Below are positions 27,521-36,675 of a stretch of 63,951 nt of DNA, piece after piece (the first letter of the stretch is position 1; each line of letters starts with the position of its first letter). Location: assembly GCA_947483555.1 (NCBI GenBank), contig CANKMW010000049.1, positions 1 to 63,951 of the forward strand. Reading direction: 5' to 3'. The position numbers were made by a program, and so were the translations under genes. The stretch is from Myxococcales bacterium. GTDB lineage: Bacteria > Myxococcota_A > Polyangia > Haliangiales > Haliangiaceae. The notes beneath the pieces are model-generated. The model saw only the letters and a program-made list of their open reading frames with translations. It did not search any database and had not been told where the DNA came from.

Positions 27521-29155
27521 TCAGTGCAACAGTCGCCGTGGCGCGGCGCGGCTCACCGGCCCGGCCTGGGCGCCGTTCTGCGTCGAACCGCCGGCGCTGG
27601 AGCCGGCGGCGACGATCGACACTGGCGCGACCGGGCGACCGACCGTGATCTGCACGGCGTGGCCGAACTCTTCCTGGAACAGGTCGGCCTTGCGCAGCAG
27701 CTGGGTGTCGTCGGGTGTCGGGCCGTCGCGGGTCACCAGGTCGAGCACGATGGTCTGGCCGGCGCGCGACACCACGATGTTCTCGATGCGCTGGCGGTGT
27801 CCGGAATCGAGCGCGTCGGCGAGCCGCAACAGCGCGGTCAGCTTCTTGAGCTGGCCGCGCCGCTCCTTGGGTAGGTCGGCCTCGGCGATCACCTTGCGCA
27901 CCTCCGACACCGACTTGCGGTGACAGCGGGCCATCAGCGCCACGACCTCGCGGTCGACGCCGTCCAGACCCGGGATCCGACCCCAGCGGATCATGTATTC
28001 GCTGTGCTTGTGGTGACCTCGGGTGTGGACCACCTCGCCGACGTCGTGGAGCAGCGCCGCGACCTCGAGCAGCACCCCCTGCTCGTCGGGGAGTTGATGG
28101 ACGTCGCGGAGCTGCGCGAACAGCATGCGCGACAGCCGCCGGACCTGCTCGCCGTGGGTGGTGTCGTGATCGACGCGGCTGGCGAAGGTGCGCGCGGCGG
28201 TGAGCAGCGCCTTGTCCTGCGCGCCCTCGGCGCGGGCCTTCTCCTCGACCGCTGCCTCGGCGAGCTCGAGCAGCACCGCCTCGCGAACCCCGACGCCGGG
28301 GGCGATGAAGCGCTGGATGCCGAGCTGGCGACCGACCGTGGCGACCAGCAGGGCGGCGACCCCGAGCACCTCGGCGCGGTCGCGGCGGACGCCGAACTTC
28401 TGCATGCGCCCCTCGATGTCGGCGCCGATGATGTCGGGCAACGCGCGCTCGAGCGCGGCCAGCTCGAAGCTGGGATGGGTGGCCACCAGCTGGCCGTCGC
28501 CGAGCATGCGGGCCAGGGCCTCGGCGTTGCCGCCGCAGCAGGCGGCGACGTTCAGCTCACCGCGCGGCGGTAGCACCGACTGCACGACGGTGGCGGTGTA
28601 GCGCCGCACCATGCCGGCCTCGGCGTCGCCGATCGCGCCGTGCAGGCCAAAGGTCTCGACCAGGCGCACGGTGCCGATCGGGAGCGAGTAGCCGCGCCAG
28701 GTCGTCGCCGCGCCGGCGCCGTCGCGCAGGTTGACCTCGAGGCTACCGCCGCCGAGGTCGAGCACGCAGCGCGGCGGCACCGTCGAGCCAAAGGCGTGCA
28801 CCACCGCCTTGCGGACCAGCCGCGCCTCCTCGTCGCCGTCGATGACGTCGAGCACGATGCCGGCCTCGTGGTGCAGCCGGTGACACAGCAGCTCGCGGTT
28901 CTCGGCCGAGCGCACCGCCGAGGTCGCCACCGCGCGGTAGACGGTCACGCCGTGACGGTCGAAGACCTCGCGGAAGTGGACGAAGGCGGCGATCGCCTGT
29001 TCGATGGTCTCGGTGTCGAGGTCGCCGCGGGTGAAGACGTCGTGGCCGAGGCGGACCGGCACGCGCTCGGCCTCGACGCGCACCAGCTCGGTCGGCGACA
29101 GCTCGGCGACGACCATGCGGATCGCGTTCGATCCGGCGTCGATGGCGCCGAGCAT
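27521..29155 (-). CDS. ppx: Ppx/GppA exopolyphosphatase-phosphatase with HD domain
   Basis: A 544-residue protein. It has an N-terminal ASKHA-fold phosphatase (MLGAIDAGSNAIRM, AVATSAVRSAENRE, IDGDEEARL, VLDLGGGSLEV) and a C-terminal HD domain (LLEVAALLHDVGEVVHTRGHHKHSEYMI). This fits enzymes that hydrolyse polyphosphate or pppGpp in phosphate and stringent-response metabolism; which substrate dominates cannot be read. The tail of about 60 residues after the HD domain is low-complexity. The ATG at 29155 is the start because it directly precedes the conserved first strand; a longer frame exists to 29194. It converges on the outer-membrane protein gene with a 23-base gap. Confidence 0.88.
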   Translation of the reverse strand: MLGAIDAGSNAIRMVVAELSPTELVRVEAERVPVRLGHDVFTRGDLDTETIEQAIAAFVHFREVFDRHGVTVYRAVATSAVRSAENRELLCHRLHHEAGIVLDVIDGDEEARLVRKAVVHAFGSTVPPRCVLDLGGGSLEVNLRDGAGAATTWRGYSLPIGTVRLVETFGLHGAIGDAEAGMVRRYTATVVQSVLPPRGELNVAACCGGNAEALARMLGDGQLVATHPSFELAALERALPDIIGADIEGRMQKFGVRRDRAEVLGVAALLVATVGRQLGIQRFIAPGVGVREAVLLELAEAAVEEKARAEGAQDKALLTAARTFASRVDHDTTHGEQVRRLSRMLFAQLRDVHQLPDEQGVLLEVAALLHDVGEVVHTRGHHKHSEYMIRWGRIPGLDGVDREVVALMARCHRKSVSEVRKVIAEADLPKERRGQLKKLTALLRLADALDSGHRQRIENIVVSRAGQTIVLDLVTRDGPTPDDTQLLRKADLFQEEFGHAVQITVGRPVAPVSIVAAGSSAGGSTQNGAQAGPVSRAAPRRLLH

Positions 29156-29247
29156 GGTGCGGATCAAGGCAGGCTCCCTCGATCTACATATCACGCGCTC
29201 CGCAGCTTCGATCTCGGCGATTCCGAGGTGCCGATCCCTTGGCGGCG

Positions 29248-30864
29248 TCAGACCCGCATGCCGGGAGCCTCGTGGCCCGTCGACGCCACGTACTCGTCAT
29301 ACGGGCCGCCGTAGATCCGCGGCCCGCCGGGTCCGAGCTCGAGCACCCGGGTCGCCAGCGCGCGCAGGAACATGCGGTCGTGCGACACGAACACCATCGT
29401 GCCGGTGTAGTCGGTCAGGGCGGTCATCAGCGCCCGCTTGGTGACGATGTCGAGGTGGTTCGACGGTTCGTCGAGGATCATGAGGTTGGGCGCGTCCCAC
29501 ATCAGCTTGGCGAGCGCCAGCCGCGCCTTCTCGCCCCCCGACAGGATGCGCACCGGCTTGAACACGTCGTCGTCGTTGAAGCCGAACGCGCCGGCCAGGC
29601 CGCGCAGCGTGCCCTGGTTGGCGAGCGGCGCGTGGGCCTCGAGCTCTTCGAGCACCGAGTGGTCAGCGGTCAGCCCGTCCATGGTGTGCTGGGCGTAGTA
29701 GCCCAGGGTCACCGACGCGCCGATGGTGGCGGCGCCGGCGTCGGGTTGCAGCGCGCCGGCCATCATCTTGAGCAGGGTCGACTTGCCGGCCCCGTTCTCA
29801 CCCATCACCGCCCACCGCTCGCCGCGGCGGATGATGAGCGACAGCCCGTCGTGGACCACCCGGGTGCCGTAGGCCTTGCGCAGGGCGTCGACCTTGACCA
29901 CGTCGTCGCCCGAGCGCGCCGGGGTGCGGAACTCGAAGCGACGCTCGACGATGCGGCGCGGCTCGGCGATCTTCTCGATCTTGTCGAGCTTCTTGAGGCG
30001 GCTCTGGACCTGGGACGCCTTGGCGACGTGGGTCTTGAAGCGCTCCACGAACCGGCTCTCCTTGGCCAGCATCGCCTGCTGGCGGGCGTACTCGGCCTCG
30101 CGCCGCGCGGTGGCCTCGACCCGGGCGGTCTCGTAGAAGTCGTAGTTGCCGCCGTAGGTCCGGATCGCGCCGCCGTCGATCTCGATGATCTTGCCGACCA
30201 CGCGATTCATGATGTCGCGGTCGTGGCAGGTCATGACCACCGTGCCCGGGTAGTCGCGCAGGAAGCCCTCCAGCCACAGGATCGACTCGAGGTCGAGGTA
30301 GTTGGTCGGCTCGTCGAGCAACAGGATCTCCGGTCGGGCCAGCAGGATGCGGGCCAGCGCCACGCGCATCTTCCAGCCGCCCGACAGCGTGCCGACGTCG
30401 TTGCTGACCAGCTCGGTCGCGAAGCCCAGCCCGTGCAGGATCTCCTGCGCCCGGGCCTCGAGCTCGTAGCCGCCGAGGTCCTGGTAACGGGACTGGACGT
30501 CGCCGAAGCGGATCACCACCTCGTCGAGGTCGTCGCCGGCGGCCTCGAGTCGAGCCGTGAGCGCGGCCAGCTCCTCGCCGAGCTCGGCGACCTCGCCGGC
30601 ACCGGCCACGGTCTCGGCCAGGATGCTGCGCCCGCGCGCGTCGCCGGCGTCCTGGCGGAAGCAACCGATCGCCAGCTTCCGTGGCCGCTCGATCACACCG
30701 TCATCGGCCTCCTCGTCGCCGAGGATGAGCCGGAACACGGTGCTCTTGCCGGCGCCGTTGGGCCCGACCAGACCGATGCGCTCCCCGGGGTTGATCTGGA
30801 AGCTGGCATCGACGAACAGCACCTGGCCGCCGTACTGCTTGGTGACGTTCGAGAAGGCGAGCAT
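29248..30864 (-). CDS. ABC-F family ATPase
   Basis: A 538-residue soluble protein with two ABC domains and no membrane part. Walker A GPNGAGKST and GENGAGKST, signatures LSGGWKMR and LSGGEKAR, Walker B LLLDEPTNYLD and MILDEPSNHLD, and the charged inter-domain linker (ARVEATARREAEYARQQ) typical of ABC-F proteins that act on the ribosome (EttA/Uup/YbiT group). Which member it is cannot be told safely. The ATG lies immediately downstream of a REP-like palindrome whose end supplies GGAG seven bases before the start. The 50-base gap to Ppx holds no other gene. Confidence 0.9.
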   Translation of the reverse strand: MLAFSNVTKQYGGQVLFVDASFQINPGERIGLVGPNGAGKSTVFRLILGDEEADDGVIERPRKLAIGCFRQDAGDARGRSILAETVAGAGEVAELGEELAALTARLEAAGDDLDEVVIRFGDVQSRYQDLGGYELEARAQEILHGLGFATELVSNDVGTLSGGWKMRVALARILLARPEILLLDEPTNYLDLESILWLEGFLRDYPGTVVMTCHDRDIMNRVVGKIIEIDGGAIRTYGGNYDFYETARVEATARREAEYARQQAMLAKESRFVERFKTHVAKASQVQSRLKKLDKIEKIAEPRRIVERRFEFRTPARSGDDVVKVDALRKAYGTRVVHDGLSLIIRRGERWAVMGENGAGKSTLLKMMAGALQPDAGAATIGASVTLGYYAQHTMDGLTADHSVLEELEAHAPLANQGTLRGLAGAFGFNDDDVFKPVRILSGGEKARLALAKLMWDAPNLMILDEPSNHLDIVTKRALMTALTDYTGTMVFVSHDRMFLRALATRVLELGPGGPRIYGGPYDEYVASTGHEAPGMRV

Positions 30865-30908
30865 CCTTCGACTCCGGCCTCGCTACGCTCGGCTGTCGCT
30901 CAGGACGA
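30865..30908. repeat. REP-like palindrome abutting the ABC-F start codon
   Basis: CCTTCGACTCCGGCCTCG ... GCTCAGGACGA, a copy of the same palindrome family as at 3306-3347. It begins at the base next to the ABC-F ATG, so the gene's 5' untranslated region is made of the repeat. Confidence 0.65.
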
Positions 30909-30940
30909 TCGGGCGCTGCATCGGACCGCTCTTAGCACGA

Positions 30941-32167
30941 TCAGCGGTTGATCAGGGCCCCGTGGGCGTCGGTGCCCCACGCGCGCCCGGCGCGGTCGGT
31001 GCCGAGCAGGCGCCAGTCGACGGACCAGGTCCGGCCCCGGGCCAGCTGGTGGGCGACGATCGTGTAGATCCGCTCGCCGATGACGACCGCGTCGGTGGGG
31101 CCGTCGACGAGCTGGCCGGCCTCGTCGTCGCTGGCGGCCCCGGCCGGGACCGCCATCGCGCTCCAGCCGCCCCGCGGCCGCCACGTACACATGCCGCCGC
31201 TGCTCGGCGTACCCGGGCACTGCCACGACACGCCGTGGATCGCGCCGCCGTCGAGGGCGAGCTGGCTGGTGGCCTCGTCGATCTCCTCGCTGCGCACGCC
31301 GGCGGCGGTGACGGTGACCAGGCGGGTGCCCTCCGACATGCAATCGGTCCACGGCACGACGACGCGCAAGGCGGTACCGTGCCACGCCGCCGCGAGCCGT
31401 GCGCCCTCGTACCAGTCGAGGTCGGCGTGCCACCAGCTGGCGCCACCATCGTCGCTGATCGCCGCATGGGCGTGATCGAGCTCCTCCGGTCGCGCCCCGA
31501 CCACCGCGATCGCCCGGCCGCCGCCGACCACGCGCGCCGCGTAGCGCTCGTCGCGATCGGCCTGCCGGACCACGGCGATGCCAGGCACCATCCGCCACGC
31601 TTCACGGGCGCCATCGCGAACGCCCAGGCCGAGGCCGTCACGCAGCACCAGCACGCGACCGTGGCAATCGAAGCTGGCGTCGATCATCGCACCCGGACCG
31701 TCGAGCACGCGGTCCCACGACTCGCCGCCGTCGCGGCTGACGAACAGGTGGTCGTCGGTCCACGCCGACACCCAGCGACTGTCCGTGGGCGCGGCTGCAA
31801 CTCCGACGATGGGCGTGTGATCGGAGGACGGCTGGGTCAGGCGCCCCGATGGCCGCGCCGTGTGCGGAGCCGGGCACGGACCGAGATCCGAGAACGCCGC
31901 CGCTGCCGGTGGCGCCGGCGGCACCACCACGATCACCGGCGCCATCACCGGCGGCACCGCGACGACGACCGCCGCCGCGCCGGCGCTCATCACCGGCGCC
32001 GGCATCACCGTCACGGTCGGCGTTGCCGGCGGTCGCGGCGCCGTCGCCCACAGCGCCAGCGCGATGAGAGCGTTGGCGCCGAGGCCAGCTCCCACCGCGA
32101 TCACCCACACGTAGCGATACCGTGCGCGCTGCACCTGCCGGCGCAGCCCGAGCGTCGGGGTCTCCAT
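30941..32167 (-). CDS. Membrane-anchored BNR-repeat (beta-propeller) protein
   Basis: A 408-residue protein. A basic N-terminus and one helix (YVWVIAVGAGLGANALIALALWA, about 18-40) anchor it, followed by a low-complexity Ala/Pro/Val linker. The rest is beta-rich with BNR/Asp-box-like motifs, VSRDGGESWDR and ISDDGGASWWH, and other repeated blades (RIYTIVAHQ). Asp-box propellers bind diverse ligands; without active-site residues I cannot assign sialidase or any enzyme activity. It diverges from the Cys-rich lipoprotein with 69 bases between starts. Start ATG chosen because it precedes the anchor; the longer frame overlaps the lipoprotein gene. Confidence 0.65.
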   Translation of the reverse strand: METPTLGLRRQVQRARYRYVWVIAVGAGLGANALIALALWATAPRPPATPTVTVMPAPVMSAGAAAVVVAVPPVMAPVIVVVPPAPPAAAAFSDLGPCPAPHTARPSGRLTQPSSDHTPIVGVAAAPTDSRWVSAWTDDHLFVSRDGGESWDRVLDGPGAMIDASFDCHGRVLVLRDGLGLGVRDGAREAWRMVPGIAVVRQADRDERYAARVVGGGRAIAVVGARPEELDHAHAAISDDGGASWWHADLDWYEGARLAAAWHGTALRVVVPWTDCMSEGTRLVTVTAAGVRSEEIDEATSQLALDGGAIHGVSWQCPGTPSSGGMCTWRPRGGWSAMAVPAGAASDDEAGQLVDGPTDAVVIGERIYTIVAHQLARGRTWSVDWRLLGTDRAGRAWGTDAHGALINR

Positions 32168-32223
32168 GCCGCGACAACGCGCCAGCGCGGGCGGTTGTTC
32201 CGGACGGCGACTTCGGCTGCGAC

Positions 32224-32229
32224 TACACT
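32224..32229 (+). promoter_or_regulatory. -10-like TACACT for the Cys-rich lipoprotein (leaderless)
   Basis: TACACT ends seven bases before the GTG at 32237, the spacing expected if transcription starts at the start codon. Confidence 0.45.
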
Positions 32230-32236
32230 GGATCCA

Positions 32237-32683
32237 GTGCTGCGCTGTTCGCCCATCGTCGCCGTGTTCGCCGTGATCGCAGCCTCGAGCTGTGTGCTCT
32301 ACAGCGACGATCGCGACCGCGACTGCACCCACCTCGGTCGGACCTACCGGTCGGGCGACATCTTCCCCGCCGGCGACGGCTGCAACTCGTGCAGTTGCAC
32401 CGACGGCGAGGTCGCCTGCACGCTCATCGGCTGCGATCCCGGCGACGCCGGCGTCGGCGATGGCGCGCCCGCCGCTGCCTGCGCGCCCACGCTCGGCTGC
32501 CCCGCGGGGCCCGCGTGCAATGGCCTGTGCTGCGGCGCCGGCGAGCGCTGCAACAACGGCACCTGCGCCTGCGGACCCAACGCCGCCTGCGGCGCCAATG
32601 ACGGCTGCGAGGCCGCCGGGCCCATCAGTCAGGATCAGTGCGGATCGATCTGCTGCGGCGCCAGCGGTCCCTGTCCGCAGTGA
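32237..32683 (+). CDS. Cys-rich lipoprotein with pacifastin/VWC-like domain
   Basis: A 148-residue predicted lipoprotein. A short hydrophobic leader with lipobox AASSC (Cys about 19) is followed by a module GDGCNSCSCTDGEVACT, the C-x2-C-x-C-x6-C spacing of pacifastin/VWC-like knots. After that come more Cys-rich repeats (CNGLCCGAGERCNNGTC, ending CGASGPCPQ). In total over twenty Cys are present, implying several disulfides in an extracytoplasmic protein. Function unknown; similar tails are common in surface lipoproteins of Polyangia-type bacteria. GTG start supported by lipobox distance and by TACACT seven bases upstream. Confidence 0.7.
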   Translation: MLRCSPIVAVFAVIAASSCVLYSDDRDRDCTHLGRTYRSGDIFPAGDGCNSCSCTDGEVACTLIGCDPGDAGVGDGAPAAACAPTLGCPAGPACNGLCCGAGERCNNGTCACGPNAACGANDGCEAAGPISQDQCGSICCGASGPCPQ

Positions 32684-32978
32684 CTCACCAAAGCGCCCGA
32701 CCTCGGCGCTCGGACTCGGCCCTCGGAAATCCGAACTGGTATCGGTGTCGGCGTCCGAATCGGTATCGGTGTCGGCGTCCGAATCGGTATCGGCGTCCGA
32801 ATCGGTGTCGGTATCGGTATCGGTGTCGGTATCGGCGTCCGAATCGGTATCGGCGTCCGAATCGGTGTCGGTATCGGTATCGGTATCGGTATCGGTATCG
32901 GTATCGGTATCGGTATCGGTATCGGTATCGGTATTCGGGTACCGGTACCGGTACCGGTACCGGTACCGGTACCGATCT
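32684..32978. repeat. Hexamer satellite between convergent genes (GGTATC/GGTGTC/GTCCGAATC)
   Basis: The 295-base gap between the lipoprotein stop and the MacA-like stop is almost wholly repetitive from about 32732 to 32973. Interspersed GGTATC, GGTGTC and CGTCCGAATC units come first, then a pure GGTATC run (about 32870-32932), then GGTACC repeated about seven times. No gene is supported; the open frames it creates (Ser-Val, Arg-Tyr) are artefacts. Confidence 0.9.
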
Positions 32979-34121
32979 CTACCGTCCCCCGCGCGGCGGT
33001 CCCTGCCGCTGCCGCTCCCCGCCCATGCTCGGTGGCCCGGCGTTGGCGGGTTGCTTGACCTTGCTGGCGGCGGTCAGGCCGTCGAGGATCTCGACAAAGA
33101 TGCCGTCGGACAGGCCGAGCTTGACGTCCTTGCGCGCGTAGCGGCCGGCCTCGACCTCGACCTCGACGAACGGCTTGCCGTTGTCGAACTGCAGCAGCGC
33201 TTCGCGCAGCGCCAGGACCTTGATGCGCTTGTCGAGCACCACGTCGGCGTTGGCGCTGTAGCCGGCGCGCACGAACACGCCCGGCTTGGGCGTGACCGCG
33301 GCCTTGATCTCGAACTGGATCGCGCCGTCGATCTCCTTGCCCTTGGGCGCGATGTGCTCGAGCTTGCCCTCGAAGGTCTCCTTCTCGAGCGCGCCGATCT
33401 TGATGTCGAGCGGCATGCCGACCTTGATCTTGCCGACCTCGCTCTCGTCGACCTGGCCCTGGAAGATCATGTCGCCCATGTCGGCGACCACGGCGACCGT
33501 GGTGCCGGGGTTGAAGTTGTTCGACTCGATCACGCTGAAGCCGACCTTGACTGGCACGTCGATCACCATGCCGTCGACCGTCGACGTCACCACCACGTTC
33601 GACGCCTTGCTGCCGTTGCGGCCCTGGCCTTCCTTGACGATCTGCAGGCCCTCACCGGCCGACGCCAGCTCCTGCTGGCGGAGCGCCAGGTCGGTCTTGT
33701 AGCGCGCGACCTCGGCCTCGGCGATCACGCCCTGCGCGAACAGGCCCTTGGCGCGCTCCAGCTCGCGGCGCGCGTTCTCGTTCGCGATGCGCGCCGCCTG
33801 GACGCTCGACTCGGCGCGCTGCAAGGACGCCGCGTCGGGCACGATGCGGATGCGTGCGATCTTGTCGCCGGACTTGATCGGCGCCCCGGCCGCGACGAAC
33901 AGCTCCTCGAGGACGCCGGACACCCGCGGCTTGATCTCGACTTCCTCGCGGGGAACGATGGCGCCGGTCGCGACCGTCTTCTTGACGATGTCCTTGAGCT
34001 CCAGGCCCTCGACCCGCGCCGGCACCGGGCGGCCGCGCGACTTCGACCACAGAAACCACAGCGTGCCGGCGGCGCCAGCGACGCACAGGAGCACGGTCAG
34101 CAGGGGGAGAAAACGTTTCAT
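32979..34121 (-). CDS. Periplasmic adaptor (MacA/HlyD family)
   Basis: A 380-residue membrane-fusion protein. It has a single N-terminal helix (LLTVLLCVAGAAGTLWFLW), the lipoyl half (ATGAIVPREEVEIKPRVSG), a coiled-coil hairpin (about 95-155), the second lipoyl half (VVVTSTVDGMVIDV), and beta-barrel and membrane-proximal domains (GMPLDIKIGALEKETFEGKLEHI). In MacAB-type pumps this adaptor links the ABC permease to an outer-membrane channel; no TolC homologue is encoded in the operon. The C-terminus has a Gly/Pro/Arg-rich tail. Last gene of a four-gene leftward operon. Confidence 0.87.
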   Translation of the reverse strand: MKRFLPLLTVLLCVAGAAGTLWFLWSKSRGRPVPARVEGLELKDIVKKTVATGAIVPREEVEIKPRVSGVLEELFVAAGAPIKSGDKIARIRIVPDAASLQRAESSVQAARIANENARRELERAKGLFAQGVIAEAEVARYKTDLALRQQELASAGEGLQIVKEGQGRNGSKASNVVVTSTVDGMVIDVPVKVGFSVIESNNFNPGTTVAVVADMGDMIFQGQVDESEVGKIKVGMPLDIKIGALEKETFEGKLEHIAPKGKEIDGAIQFEIKAAVTPKPGVFVRAGYSANADVVLDKRIKVLALREALLQFDNGKPFVEVEVEAGRYARKDVKLGLSDGIFVEILDGLTAASKVKQPANAGPPSMGGERQRQGPPRGGR

Positions 34122-34154
34122 GGGTACTCGGGGGAACGCGGGTTCGGCGGGGCA

Positions 34155-35411
34155 CTACTCGTCGCGCAGCGCCTCGATCGGCTGGATCGCCGCGGCGCGC
34201 AACGCAGGGATGAGGCCGGCGAAGGCGCCGACGACGACCAGGATCACCGTGGCGGTGGTGGCGAAGTTGACCGACACCGCCGGCGGGCCGAGCGGGATCT
34301 TGTCGCCGGCGCGCTCGATGATCGTGGCCAGGCCCTCGATCACGGCGACGCCGGTGACCAGGCCGATGTAGCCGGCGACGATGGTGAGGAAGACCGCCTC
34401 GGCGACCACCATCGCCACCACGTTGCGTGGCGTGGCGCCGAGCGCCTTGCGCACGCCGATCTCCTTGGTCCGCTCGCGCACCGTGATGAGCATGATGTTG
34501 GACACCCCGATCGCGCCGGCGAGCAAGCTCATCAGGCCGGCGAAGCCGAGCACCAGGCCGACCGCCCAGAACAGCTTCGACGTCTTGGCGAACTGCTTGG
34601 CGGCGTTCCAGCCCCCGATCGCCTGGTCGTCGCCGGGATGGATGCGGTGGCGCTCGGCGAGCAGCGCGCGGGCGCGGCGCTCGAGATCCTGGGCGTCGGC
34701 GCCGGGACGGGCCGTCATCGCGAACCAGCTCACCCGATCGCCGGCGTGGAACGCTTGCTGGAAGGTGGTGAACGGCACGTGGACGGTGCGCACCTGCTGG
34801 TCGCCTTGCTGGCCCTGGGCCTTGGACCCGAACACGCCGACGACCTCGAAGTAGATGCCGTTGATCTGGATGGCGCCGCCGATCGGAGCGTCGCCGCGCC
34901 CGAACAGCTGCTTGGCCACCTCTTCGCCGATCACGGCCACCTTGCGGCGGTCGGTGATGTCGAGGTCGTTGACGTAGCGTCCGGCGCGCATGACCGGCAC
35001 CTGGATGTACTGGAACGCCGGGTAGTCGCCGGCGACCTGGAAGCTGCCGGTCTTGTTCCCGCGCTTGACCACCGAGCCGGCGCGAAAGCCACCGAGCTGA
35101 TTGCGCGGCGCCAGGTGCTCGACGCCCTCGAGGCGTGACATCGGCTCGATGTCGTCGTTCCTGAACGCGATGGGACGGTTGGGTTGCAGGCCGGCGTGCG
35201 GCATCGAGGTGCGCTGGCCCCACATGAAGACCGCGTTGGTGGCGAAGCCGGCCATGCGTTTCGACATCGCGCCCTCGAGCGCGGGCCCGAAGCCGACCAT
35301 GAGCACGAAGATGAAGATGCCGAGGAACACGCCGAGCGCGGTCAGGCCGGTGCGCAGCTTGTGACGGCCGAGGCTCTGCGCGATCTCCTGGAAGAAGTCG
35401 GGGTCGATCAT
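34155..35411 (-). CDS. ABC transporter permease, MacB/FtsX family (second copy)
   Basis: A 418-residue protein with one N-terminal helix (TALGVFLGIFIFVLMVGFG), a large periplasmic MacB_PCD domain (about 45-270) and three C-terminal helices with the FtsX signature (GVSNIMLITVRERTKEIGVRKALGATPRNVV). It is a paralogue of the next upstream gene, ending with the same ALRDE tail. It would pair with it as a heterodimeric permease. MacB-like pumps export peptides, lipoproteins or antibiotics by mechanotransmission; the substrate here is unknown. ATG at 35411 starts directly before the first helix. Confidence 0.88.
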   Translation of the reverse strand: MIDPDFFQEIAQSLGRHKLRTGLTALGVFLGIFIFVLMVGFGPALEGAMSKRMAGFATNAVFMWGQRTSMPHAGLQPNRPIAFRNDDIEPMSRLEGVEHLAPRNQLGGFRAGSVVKRGNKTGSFQVAGDYPAFQYIQVPVMRAGRYVNDLDITDRRKVAVIGEEVAKQLFGRGDAPIGGAIQINGIYFEVVGVFGSKAQGQQGDQQVRTVHVPFTTFQQAFHAGDRVSWFAMTARPGADAQDLERRARALLAERHRIHPGDDQAIGGWNAAKQFAKTSKLFWAVGLVLGFAGLMSLLAGAIGVSNIMLITVRERTKEIGVRKALGATPRNVVAMVVAEAVFLTIVAGYIGLVTGVAVIEGLATIIERAGDKIPLGPPAVSVNFATTATVILVVVGAFAGLIPALRAAAIQPIEALRDE

Positions 35412-35425
35412 GGCCAGGCGTCCGG

Positions 35426-36670
35426 CTACTCGTCCCTCAGCGCGACCACCGGGCTGACCCGGGCCGCGGTGCGCGCCGGCACGAACCCGGCCACGGCGCC
35501 CGACACCATCAGCACGGCGGTGGCGCCCAGCCCGACCGTCAGATCCACCGACGGATCGGAGAAGAAGTCGCTCTTGGGCAGCACCCAGGCCAGGAGCTCC
35601 AGCAGCCCCACGCCGGCGACCAGGCCGACGTACCCGGCCACCGCGGTGAGGAACACCGACTCCTGCAGGATCGTCGACACGATCGTCCACGGCGTCGCGC
35701 CCAGCGCCTTGCGGACTCCGATCTCCTTGGTCCGCTCCTTGACGGCGATCATCATGATGTTGGACACGCCGACGATGCCGGCGACCAGCGTGCAGGCGCC
35801 CATCACCATGATGAAGATCTCGATGATGGTGAAGATCTCCTGGAAGGTCGCGTACTGCTCGAGGTTGTTGCGAACCCGGGTCGCCTGCGGGTCGTCGGCG
35901 GCGAAGCGTTCGCGTTCGGCGAGCAGGCCCTTGACGTCGTCGACCAGCTTGGCGGTCTCGCCGACGCCCTTGTCGCCGACGGTGAACATGAGCACGTTGA
36001 CCCGGTCGGCGCCGTTGAACGCGAGCTGGGCGGTGCTGATCGGGATGTAGAGCTTGCGCAGCTCGCCGGCGTCGCCCTCGTCGGTGAACAGGCCGACGAC
36101 CTGGAACTGGACGCCGTTGATGGCCAGCCCCTGGCCGATCACGTCGGTGTGGCCCCACAGGAACTCGGCGACCGGCGCCCCGATCGCCGTGACCTTGCGT
36201 TTCTCGGCGACGTCGAGGTCGTTGAGGAACCGACCGGCGACCATGATCGACTTCTCGAGGTACAGGTGGTCGGGGTGGACCGAGCGGACGTCGAACGACG
36301 ACACCTTGGCGCCGACCCGGATCTGCAGCTCGTTGCCGAACATGGCGCCGCGGGCGAAGAAGCGGCCGGTCAAGCGCTCGACGCCGCGCACGCGGCGCAC
36401 CGCCTCGTAGCCGTCGTTGTCGAAGACGATGCGGCGGTTGACCGGCAGGCCGGCGAACGGCTGCGACGTGCTGCCGCCGAAGATCCACACGCTGTTGGCG
36501 GCGTCGTCGGAGAAGCTCTTCTCGGTGCCGTTGCGGAGCCCCTTGCCCATGCCGAGCAGCACCACCAGCATGAAGATGCCCCACGCCACCGCCACCGCGG
36601 TGAGGAACGAACGCAGCGGGTTGCGCGCCAGCGTCGACAGCACCTCGTACCAGCGATCGGCGGAGAACAT
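35426..36670 (-). CDS. ABC transporter permease, MacB/FtsX family (first copy)
   Basis: A 414-residue permease with the same layout: helix 1 (FLTAVAVAWGIFMLVVLLGMG), periplasmic domain, and C-terminal helices with VSNIMMIAVKERTKEIGVRKALGATPWTIV. It ends VVALRDE. Unlike E. coli MacB, the ATPase is a separate protein encoded immediately upstream with a five-base gap. The two permeases differ mainly in the periplasmic domain, consistent with an asymmetric dimer. Substrate unknown. Confidence 0.88.
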   Translation of the reverse strand: MFSADRWYEVLSTLARNPLRSFLTAVAVAWGIFMLVVLLGMGKGLRNGTEKSFSDDAANSVWIFGGSTSQPFAGLPVNRRIVFDNDGYEAVRRVRGVERLTGRFFARGAMFGNELQIRVGAKVSSFDVRSVHPDHLYLEKSIMVAGRFLNDLDVAEKRKVTAIGAPVAEFLWGHTDVIGQGLAINGVQFQVVGLFTDEGDAGELRKLYIPISTAQLAFNGADRVNVLMFTVGDKGVGETAKLVDDVKGLLAERERFAADDPQATRVRNNLEQYATFQEIFTIIEIFIMVMGACTLVAGIVGVSNIMMIAVKERTKEIGVRKALGATPWTIVSTILQESVFLTAVAGYVGLVAGVGLLELLAWVLPKSDFFSDPSVDLTVGLGATAVLMVSGAVAGFVPARTAARVSPVVALRDE

Positions 36671-36675
36671 GGGCG

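Noticed and set aside
32292..35138. Long plus-strand frame through the satellite and the MacA-like gene
   Set aside because: Its centre is a Ser-Val repeat from the hexamer satellite, and the rest is antisense to the adaptor and permease genes.
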